From: Spirosoma spitsbergense DSM 19989
GTDB taxonomy: Bacteria; Bacteroidota; Bacteroidia; Cytophagales; Spirosomataceae
DNA: 64,000 nucleotides
Direction of reading: 5' to 3'
NCBI RefSeq assembly: GCF_000374085.1
Contig: NZ_KB893551.1
Location: forward strand, 1-64,000
Below are positions 57,822-64,000 of this stretch, in pieces. The notes beneath the pieces were generated by a model. That model saw nothing but the letters and a program-made list of their open reading frames with translations. It made no database searches and was not told the origin of the DNA. Numbering within the stretch: the first letter of the stretch is position 1; the number at the start of each line of letters is the position of its first letter. The translations under genes were made by a program, and so were the position numbers.

Positions 57822-58064
57822 TTGTGTCATTGGCGCACCCCGTTTCTCTATCCGCCCATTGTGATTGATGAGCTTCCCTTAACCAACCTGCGGGATAGTT
57901 ATGCTGACAAGCTAAATGCCATCACAAACCGAAAAGGTGTTGGTTCGGTGTTCATTCGTTGCTGCTGGCGTAACCTGCCATGGAAAGGCTTTTTATTGGA
58001 AGAGCCGACCGATAAGGCACACTTTTTCCAAAAAAGTCCAACATGTTATAAGCGTGTCCGTTAG
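57822..58064 (+). pseudogene. possible degenerate AbiEii-like nucleotidyltransferase remnant
   Basis: An 80-codon frame without a good start (TTG) contains 'FLYPPIVIDELPLTNLRDSYADKLNAITNRKG'-type sequence. It resembles the C-terminal part of AbiEii/AbiGii toxin-type nucleotidyltransferases ('...slxDiaAxKLnAItnRgxKKDF...'). The family would continue with an Asp-rich helix, but here the match stops, which suggests a frameshift. Other parts of the protein and an antitoxin are absent. The rest of the gap 57777-58221 is unassigned, except a small GGCCTG-T-CAGGCC inverted repeat at 57781-57793. Confidence 0.3.
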
Positions 58065-58221
58065 CCAAAAAAAATCCTGAATTTGTCAAGCTACTTCAGG
58101 AACATACCGCAGCGGTAAACGGCAGAAAATTCTCACTACTGACAGGGTAGATTTAGCCAAAAAATAGTTATTTGCAGGAAAATAGTTTAATTCTTTGCTT
58201 GAATAATCAAGTTCCTTCAAC

Positions 58222-58821
58222 ATGGATACTTCGCCCGATACCATTCGGCAATGGCTGGCCGCTATGGCCCATTCCGACGATAGCCGGGCGTTTCGGGCGT
58301 TCTTCGATTATTTTTACCCGGATGCCTACCGGATGGCTTTCTCTTACGTACGTGAGCAGGAAACTGCCGAAGAACTGACCTCCGATGTGTTCCTGAAACT
58401 ATGGGCCCGACGCCGGACCCTAACCGAGGTAGCGCATATCCGTTCGTATCTGCTGGTGGCCATCAAAAACCACTGCCTGAATCACCACCGCCAGAAAGCC
58501 CGGCCCCTGCTGCCGCTCGACGACGTCCCTGACATGGCCGCGCCCGACGATGCCAACCCCGAACAGGCCACCGTATGGAACGACATGTACTACCAGCTGG
58601 CGCAGATCGTAGAGACCCTGCCCCCCCGTTGCCGGTTAATTTTCAGGATGGTCCGCGAACAGCAGCGTTCGTACCGCGACGTGGCCGACGAACTGGGTAT
58701 TGCGCCCAAAACGGTCGAAATTCAGATGGGTATTGCCCTTAAACGCCTGAGCCATTTGGCGCATACTCTCGGCGAACACGCATTGCTGCAAGGTGTCTTA
58801 TTATTTTCTTATTTTTTCTGA
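58222..58821 (+). CDS. FecI-like ECF RNA polymerase sigma factor
   Basis: This 199-residue sigma-70 family ECF factor is of the type that controls SusC/SusD pairs. Region 2 is 'FRAFFDYFYPDAYRMAFSYVREQETAEELTSDVFLKLWARRRTL' with 'HIRSYLLVAIKNHCLNHHRQK'. Region 4 is 'IVETLPPRCRLIFRMVREQQRSYRDVADELGIAPKTVEIQMGIALKRLSHLAH'. The hydrophobic tail 'LLQGVLLFSYFF' is usual in this group. It is followed by a FecR anti-sigma gene (59 bp) and a SusC with an STN domain, so the cascade is outer-membrane signal, FecR, sigma, then expression of the transporter. Confidence 0.95.
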   Translation: MDTSPDTIRQWLAAMAHSDDSRAFRAFFDYFYPDAYRMAFSYVREQETAEELTSDVFLKLWARRRTLTEVAHIRSYLLVAIKNHCLNHHRQKARPLLPLDDVPDMAAPDDANPEQATVWNDMYYQLAQIVETLPPRCRLIFRMVREQQRSYRDVADELGIAPKTVEIQMGIALKRLSHLAHTLGEHALLQGVLLFSYFF

Positions 58822-58880
58822 GAATCGTTTAGGGGTAGGGGGGTAGAACGACTGTCTCTACTGGTAGATCACCCCCCCGC

Positions 58881-59930
58881 ATGAACGACAACCTGCCTCC
58901 CTGGCCTTTACTGGCCCGCTACCTCGCCAACGAAGCCACACCCGACGAACAGCAGACGGTGAGCAACTGGCTGCGCGCTGACAAAGCCAACCAACGCGCT
59001 TTTGCCGAAATCCGATTGCGCTGGCTTCAGACCGGCTCGCTGACCCAGCCAGTAGCACCGCCATCTGACCCGGCGGCCGTCTGGGACCGTTACATTGCCC
59101 CCCAGCTCACTACCCAATCCGACACCGTGGTTCGGCCACTTTTTACCCATCGTACGTGGTTCGGCTCTGGCCGCTGGCAACTGGCTGCGGCCGTGGCGGG
59201 TCTGCTATTGCTTGCCTACGGCGGATATCGCCAGTTTAGCACCGACGCAACGCCCCCGCAGGTGGCGGCTACGACCGTGGGCAAACGGGCCATGATGATC
59301 CTGCCCGACGGGAGCCGGGTCTGGCTCAACGCCGACAGTCGACTCGAATACCCCAAAAAATTTACCGGCTCCCTGCGCGAGGTGAGGCTAAGGGGCGAGG
59401 CTTTTTTCGACGTGACCCATAACCCCCGTCAGCCATTCGTGATTCGACTGGCAACGGCGTCGGTCCGGGTGCTGGGTACATCGTTCAACGTGCGGGCTTA
59501 TCCCGGCGACGCCACCGTGAAAACCACCGTAGTAACGGGTCGGGTTGCGTTCATACCGAACCCGGCCACCCAGCCGACGGCCATCCGTCCGGCTTCCGAC
59601 ACCACGTTTATTCTGCCGAACCACCACGTAACCCAGGCCGTGCAGACGCTGGCCGTAACTGAAGAGCCGGTGGTAGCCCGTAACGAAGTGGCCTGGAAAG
59701 ACAACCAGCTCGTGTTTGACCAGACGCCCATGCGCGAAGTAGCCCAGACCCTGGAACGCTGGTATGGCCTGCCCGTGCAGTTAACCAACGCCATTGCCGA
59801 CTGCCCCCTTACGGCCACCTTCGAGGGGCAGTCGCTGCACGAGGTGATGGACCTGATGAGCCGTACCGGCCAGTTTCAGTATACGCTCACCACCAAAAAC
59901 GTACGCATCAGTGGCCGCCCATGCCGTTGA
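58881..59930 (+). CDS. FecR family anti-sigma factor
   Basis: This 349-residue inner-membrane anti-sigma regulator has an N-terminal cytoplasmic domain ('LLARYLANEATPDEQQTVSNWLRADKANQRAFAEIRLRW') that binds the sigma factor, and one transmembrane helix ('QLAAAVAGLLLLAYGGY', near 100). The periplasmic FecR domain reads 'MMILPDGSRVWLNADSRLEYPKKFTGSLREVRLRGEAFFDVTHNPRQPFVIRLATASVRVLGTSFNVRAY'. A C-terminal DUF4974-like domain ('MREVAQTLERWYGLPVQLTN...FEGQSLHEVMDLMSRTGQFQYT') contacts the STN domain of the transporter. It lies between the sigma factor and SusC genes, 27 bp before the latter. Confidence 0.95.
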   Translation: MNDNLPPWPLLARYLANEATPDEQQTVSNWLRADKANQRAFAEIRLRWLQTGSLTQPVAPPSDPAAVWDRYIAPQLTTQSDTVVRPLFTHRTWFGSGRWQLAAAVAGLLLLAYGGYRQFSTDATPPQVAATTVGKRAMMILPDGSRVWLNADSRLEYPKKFTGSLREVRLRGEAFFDVTHNPRQPFVIRLATASVRVLGTSFNVRAYPGDATVKTTVVTGRVAFIPNPATQPTAIRPASDTTFILPNHHVTQAVQTLAVTEEPVVARNEVAWKDNQLVFDQTPMREVAQTLERWYGLPVQLTNAIADCPLTATFEGQSLHEVMDLMSRTGQFQYTLTTKNVRISGRPCR

Positions 59931-59957
59931 TAAATCCGCTCTTAATCCCTGTTTTGT

Positions 59958-62900
59958 ATGAAACACCTTTGCCAAATGCTGCTGAGCCTGACGCTTGGCA
60001 CCTGCCTGACACCCGCCCTGCTGGTTGCTCAGGAACTCAACAGCGAACGAAACGCCCTGGCCCAGTTTAGCCCGGTCAGTACGGACACACCCATTCGTCA
60101 TCCCGCCCGCCAGGTGATGATCTCGCTGACCGCCCGCAACCGTCCCGTCGACCAGATCCTGAAAGAGATCGAGCGTCAGAGTGGCTACTCCTTCCTGTAC
60201 AGCACCGACCGGCTGCGCACCGTGCGTCAGTCGCTGAACGTGACCGATCAGCCCCTGACGCAGGTACTGACCAGCCTGCTTGGTCCGCTGGATATGACAT
60301 TTGAGCAGAGTGGCCGGCAACTCATCCTGCGCACCACCGACTCAACCGTGCCAACGGCCACCGTAGAACGCACCGTGAGCGGGCGCGTAACGGCCACCGA
60401 TAGCCCCGACGGCATACCGGGTGTGAATGTAAGCGTAAAAGGTACCACGCGTGGTGCCGTCACTGACCAGGCCGGGCAGTACAGCCTGTCGGTGCCGGAT
60501 GGAGGCAGTCCGGTACTGGTGTTCTCCTTCGTGGGCTACGAACGGCAGGAAGTACCGGTGGGCAGCCAGTCGACGCTGAACGTGGTACTGACGCCCGACG
60601 AGCGGTCGCTCAGCGAGGTGCAGGTGGTGGCTTTTGGCGAGCAGCGCACCCGCGACGTGACCGGCTCCATTGCCAGCGTGAAAGCCGCCGACATCCGGCT
60701 CAACACAGCCGCCAGTCCCGACGTGGCTCTACAGGGACGGGCCGCCGGAGTACAGATTACGCAGGCGGGCGGTTCGCCGGGCGGGGCTGTGCGCATCAAC
60801 GTGCGGGGCGTGGCCTCCATCAACTCCAACTCGCAGCCGCTCATCGTGATCGATGGCGTGCCGGTGCTGTCAGCCGCGTTTGGAGCGGGCGGGGTGGCCA
60901 TGAACCCACTGGCCGAAATAAACCCCAACGACATTGCCAGCATGGAAATCCTCAAAGATGCGTCGGCGTCGGTACTGTACGGTTCGCGGGCGGCCAACGG
61001 GGTTATTCTCATTACGACCAAGAAAGGCAAGTCGGGAAAACCCCAGTTCGACGTCAGCTACGAGCAGGGCGTGAGCACGGCCACCAACCGGGTCGATTTT
61101 GTGGACAACGGTGCCGACCTGCTCAATATTTACAAACAGTCGGCCCGCAACACAACCCTGTCGGGTCTGACACCGGTGGTACCTAATCTGCGAAACCTGT
61201 TACCCACGGGCATTTTGCAGGGCACCCTGGCTCCGGCCATCGACAGTCAACTGGCCGACTCAACTACGCTGTACAACGGCCGCACCAACTGGCTCGATCA
61301 GGTGCTGCGGCAGGGGCGGTACCGGCAGGCATCGGTCAGCGCATCGGTGGGGGGGAAGAAGTTCTCGCTGTACGGCAGTGGCTCGTTTCGCGACGAGGAT
61401 GGTATTGTGATCGGGCAGTCGTTTCAGCGCATCAGTGGACGGGTCAACGCGTCGTTTACGCCCGTATCGTGGTTGCAGGCGGGTGTGAACCTCTCGGCCA
61501 ACGGCATCGACAACCAGACCGTACCGCTCAGCAGAACGTACCAGTCGGCCCTGAGTTCATCCCTGCCTACCTATCCGGTGCAGCTTGCCAATGGCACGTA
61601 TTTCAATGGTATTGCCAACGGTACTAACAACAGCATCAGTGCCGGCACCAACCCGGTTTTCTTCCGGGATAACTTTTACAATCTGGCGCATACCTTCCGA
61701 AGTACCAACACGGCTTTTCTGCAACTGACGCCCGTGGCGGGTCTGACCGTCCGGTCGGAAGTAGGACTCGATTACCAGCGCACTAAAAACGATGAACTCC
61801 AGAACCAGACGCTTTATCCGAAGGGAATTATCGGAGCCGAGCAGGGCGGGAACGGACGCGCAGTAAACCAGGTGGTACGGAACCAGACCGTCAACTACAA
61901 CAACACCGTTCAGTATGCACGGACGGTGGCCAAAGACCATTCGTTTAAAATCCTGGTGGGCAACAGTGTGCAGAGTACGCTCAACAGCAACGCCAACTAC
62001 ATTACCGAAAACGTGCCGGAAGGAGCCCGTCAGGGTACCGACACCGCCCGGACGGTAGTGTTCGATAACCAGCTTACGTACCGGTTCGTGTCGTTTTTTG
62101 GTCGACTCAATTACGCCTACAAAGACCGGTACTTAGCCGAGGTGAGCCTGCGGACCGACGGGTCGAGCCGGTTTGGGCCGGGCAAACGCTGGGCCACGTT
62201 TCCGAGCGCATCGGTAGGCTGGGTCGTGAGCGACGAGCCGTTCATGCGGGCAGTACCGGCCATCAGCTTTCTGAAGCTGCGGGCCAGCTACGGGCTGACG
62301 GGCAACGCCGAAATTGGCAACTACTCCTGGCAGAAAGTATTTACTTACGTGGGCTATAACGCGGCTATATACGGCGGGGCGCAGGGCGGGCAGTTTACGA
62401 GCCTCGGCAACCGGGACCTGAGCTGGGAGTCGACCCGGCAAAGTAATCTGGGACTTGATTTTGGGTTGCTGGGCAACCGCATTAGCGGTACGATAGATTA
62501 TTACAACAAAGTCTCGAATGGATTATTGCTCGATTATTCGCTGGGACCACTGGCGGGTACGATCACCAACATTATCACGATCAACTTGGGGTCAGTGCGC
62601 AACCGGGGTGTCGAGTTTTCGCTCAACACCCGCAACGTGCAGACCAAACGGTTTAGCTGGGAAACTAATTTTAATATTGCCCGTAACGCTAACCAGGTAC
62701 TCAGCACCTATGACGCGCCCTTCCTGAGCTATCCCTTCCAGTTCATCAGCGGCCCCAACATTGCCACACCGGGCTACCCGCTGGGCAATTACTACATGGC
62801 GCAGTTTGCCGGGTTCGATCCGCAAACCGGTAATGAACTGTTTTACGAACGTGACCGCTCGGTCTATGCCAACAATGGGCAAACCATCAGGACGGGCAAC

Positions 62901-63497
62901 CTCTGGGATGGTACGGTCAATAACCAGGCGGGCAACAACAACTTCATTATCGACAACCGTACACCCTATCCGGTGTTCTTCGGCGGGCTGAACAACACGG
63001 TCCGGTTTGGGCGGGTGGATGTGAGTGCGCTGATTTATTTTCAGCAGGGCAACTGGATTTATGATCAGGGCGAACGCACCCAGAGCTATCCGGCAGCGGG
63101 TCAGGTGCTGCGCCGGACCATTCCGGGTGTGGGTAACGTGCAGGAAGCCATCGGCCGGAACGACAATGCCAACCTGAGTCGGCTGGTCTTTAACTCGAAC
63201 GCCCGCAGCATCGAATCGACGCGGTTTTTGCACGACGGCTCCTTTGCCCGGCTCAAGAACGTACAGATTGGCTACACCCTGGCTCCCGAAACGGCCCGTA
63301 AGCTCAAACTGCGTAGCCTGCGGGTGTATGCCACGGGCCAAAACCTGCTGACCATCACGAAATTCCAGGGCTGGGACCCGGAGGTATTCCGCAATGGCGG
63401 AGGCAGCGATGCTGCGGCCAACCTCGGCCCCGGCGTAACTAATAACGATCTGCCCCAGGTGCGCACCGTAGTCGTCGGGCTTAACCTCGGTTTCTAA
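59958..63497 (+). CDS. SusC/RagA TonB-linked transporter with N-terminal STN signalling domain
   Basis: This 1179-residue outer-membrane transporter has a signal peptide (1-25). A secretin/TonB short N-terminal (STN) domain covers about residues 50-127 ('ISLTARNRPVDQILKEIERQSGYSFLYSTDRL'). A carboxypeptidase-like domain lies at about 135-215 ('VSGRVTATDSPDGIPGVNVSVKGTTRGAVTD'). The plug ('VQVVAFGEQRTRDVTGSIASVKAADI', 'NDIASMEILKDASASVLYGSRAANGVILITTKKG') leads into a barrel ending 'VGLNLGF'. The STN domain signals to FecR when ligand is bound, so the transporter is self-induced. The ligand is unknown; no enzyme genes are inside the window. Confidence 0.96.
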   Translation: MKHLCQMLLSLTLGTCLTPALLVAQELNSERNALAQFSPVSTDTPIRHPARQVMISLTARNRPVDQILKEIERQSGYSFLYSTDRLRTVRQSLNVTDQPLTQVLTSLLGPLDMTFEQSGRQLILRTTDSTVPTATVERTVSGRVTATDSPDGIPGVNVSVKGTTRGAVTDQAGQYSLSVPDGGSPVLVFSFVGYERQEVPVGSQSTLNVVLTPDERSLSEVQVVAFGEQRTRDVTGSIASVKAADIRLNTAASPDVALQGRAAGVQITQAGGSPGGAVRINVRGVASINSNSQPLIVIDGVPVLSAAFGAGGVAMNPLAEINPNDIASMEILKDASASVLYGSRAANGVILITTKKGKSGKPQFDVSYEQGVSTATNRVDFVDNGADLLNIYKQSARNTTLSGLTPVVPNLRNLLPTGILQGTLAPAIDSQLADSTTLYNGRTNWLDQVLRQGRYRQASVSASVGGKKFSLYGSGSFRDEDGIVIGQSFQRISGRVNASFTPVSWLQAGVNLSANGIDNQTVPLSRTYQSALSSSLPTYPVQLANGTYFNGIANGTNNSISAGTNPVFFRDNFYNLAHTFRSTNTAFLQLTPVAGLTVRSEVGLDYQRTKNDELQNQTLYPKGIIGAEQGGNGRAVNQVVRNQTVNYNNTVQYARTVAKDHSFKILVGNSVQSTLNSNANYITENVPEGARQGTDTARTVVFDNQLTYRFVSFFGRLNYAYKDRYLAEVSLRTDGSSRFGPGKRWATFPSASVGWVVSDEPFMRAVPAISFLKLRASYGLTGNAEIGNYSWQKVFTYVGYNAAIYGGAQGGQFTSLGNRDLSWESTRQSNLGLDFGLLGNRISGTIDYYNKVSNGLLLDYSLGPLAGTITNIITINLGSVRNRGVEFSLNTRNVQTKRFSWETNFNIARNANQVLSTYDAPFLSYPFQFISGPNIATPGYPLGNYYMAQFAGFDPQTGNELFYERDRSVYANNGQTIRTGNLWDGTVNNQAGNNNFIIDNRTPYPVFFGGLNNTVRFGRVDVSALIYFQQGNWIYDQGERTQSYPAAGQVLRRTIPGVGNVQEAIGRNDNANLSRLVFNSNARSIESTRFLHDGSFARLKNVQIGYTLAPETARKLKLRSLRVYATGQNLLTITKFQGWDPEVFRNGGGSDAAANLGPGVTNNDLPQVRTVVVGLNLGF

Positions 63498-63517
63498 CCT
63501 TCTCGATACGTAAAGCT

Positions 63518-64000
63518 ATGACAACGAAACAAACCCTGCTGGTGCTGACCCTCGCGCTGCTTACCGGCCTGAGTGGCTGCGAGAATTACCTCGACGAGGT
63601 CGAGTCGAAAACCCTTATCCAGGCCGAAAACGTCCGCACCGTTCAGGAACTGGAAATCCTGACAACGGGCGCGTATTCGGGAATTGCCCGAAATGTTGCC
63701 TTTAGCGGTAACGGAATCCTGTTCGGCGAGTTATTCGGGGATCTGGTGGGCATCAACAATACCAGCTACCGCAACAGTCCTTCGCGCTCGTCGCAGGTCT
63801 ATACCTACACCCACCGAGAGGTAGATTATGGCTTCCAGGCCGAGTTTCTACAGTGGAGTACGTTCGGGATCACTAATGCCAATAATGTTCTGGAGATTCT
63901 GCGGTCGGGGCAGGTGCAGACGCCCGGCGAAACTAACCCCCGGCTCGACATTGCCCAGCAACGCGACCGGTTTGAGGGCGAAGCGCGGTTTATCCGGGCT
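63518..64000 (+). CDS. SusD/RagB family lipoprotein, cut by window end
   Basis: The first 161 codons are present. A lipoprotein signal ('LLVLTLALLTGLSGC', Cys near 20) precedes 'NYLDEVESKTLIQAENVRTVQELEILTTGAYSGIARN' and 'FGITNANNVLEIL', ending in 'RFEGEARFIRA', which is the start of the typical SusD helix bundle. It is 20 bp after the SusC gene and is its partner for ligand capture at the cell surface. The C-terminal part lies beyond base 64000. Confidence 0.92.
   Translation, partial: MTTKQTLLVLTLALLTGLSGCENYLDEVESKTLIQAENVRTVQELEILTTGAYSGIARNVAFSGNGILFGELFGDLVGINNTSYRNSPSRSSQVYTYTHREVDYGFQAEFLQWSTFGITNANNVLEILRSGQVQTPGETNPRLDIAQQRDRFEGEARFIRA

Noticed and set aside
62592-63341. 249-codon minus-strand frame opposite SusC
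   Set aside because: Long antisense frames are common in GC-rich SusC genes, and the translation has no domain.
1-64000. tRNA or rRNA genes, integrases, transposases, att sites
   Set aside because: I looked for these by eye and saw no supportable candidate; tRNA detection without a tool is limited.

Overview
The window comes from a Bacteroidota genome. The gene set and codon style fit the Cytophagales, closest in feel to Spirosoma or a relative. Three things support this: two SusC/SusD outer-membrane pairs, a FecI-FecR-SusC cascade and a one-protein hybrid two-component regulator with an AraC output domain; families largely seen in Bacteroidota (DUF4494, HYC_CC_PP, DUF6169-like); and promoters of the TAnnTTTG type with few Shine-Dalgarno sequences. 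The genus is an inference. It looks like ordinary chromosome. I found no rRNA, tRNA, CRISPR array, transposase or prophage.

Layout. 0-7.3 kb: a window-edge fragment, an NTF2-like protein, then a minus-strand run of GH36 alpha-galactosidase, SDR, and a trio of ATP-grasp-like protein, class I glutamine amidotransferase and GCS2-type carboxylate-amine ligase. 7.4-9.6 kb: small unknown proteins and an ECF sigma factor. 9.7-18.2 kb: SusD/SusC on the minus strand, then a PhoX-like lipoprotein and a di-heme cytochrome c peroxidase on the plus strand. 18.2-29 kb: mostly housekeeping and metabolism (beta-barrel protein, ALDH, XRE regulator, DUF2165, truA, MFS, aroB, DUF4136) and a pair for oxidising unsaturated fatty acids (dienoyl-CoA isomerase-like plus DECR-like 2,4-dienoyl-CoA reductase).

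29.1-37.2 kb is a probable copper-handling cluster. It holds a HYC_CC_PP protein, a TonB receptor, an AraC regulator with an N-terminal CxxC heavy-metal-like domain, a GT61 transferase, a 19-cysteine four-helix copper-binding protein, a BNR propeller, a Met/His-rich outer-membrane protein and a secreted HMA protein. 37.3-38.8 kb: a hydrolase remnant and kynureninase. 38.9-45 kb: a tripartite RND efflux operon. 45.6-49.7 kb: the hybrid two-component regulator, a likely target gene with a direct-repeat operator, and a lipoprotein gene broken by one in-frame stop. 49.8-57.8 kb: histidine kinase/response regulator, queG, grpE-dnaJ, a broken stress-protein gene, an lmo0937-type membrane peptide and cryptochrome DASH. 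58.2-64 kb: FecI-like sigma, FecR, SusC with an STN domain, and a SusD cut by the window end.

The most unusual signal is not a gene. Five gaps between same-strand genes carry long hairpins whose arms are degenerate 7-10 nt tandem repeats facing each other. The unit differs from gap to gap but the architecture is the same. Three gene remnants (two with a single in-frame stop, one C-terminal stump) and one weaker candidate show ongoing decay.
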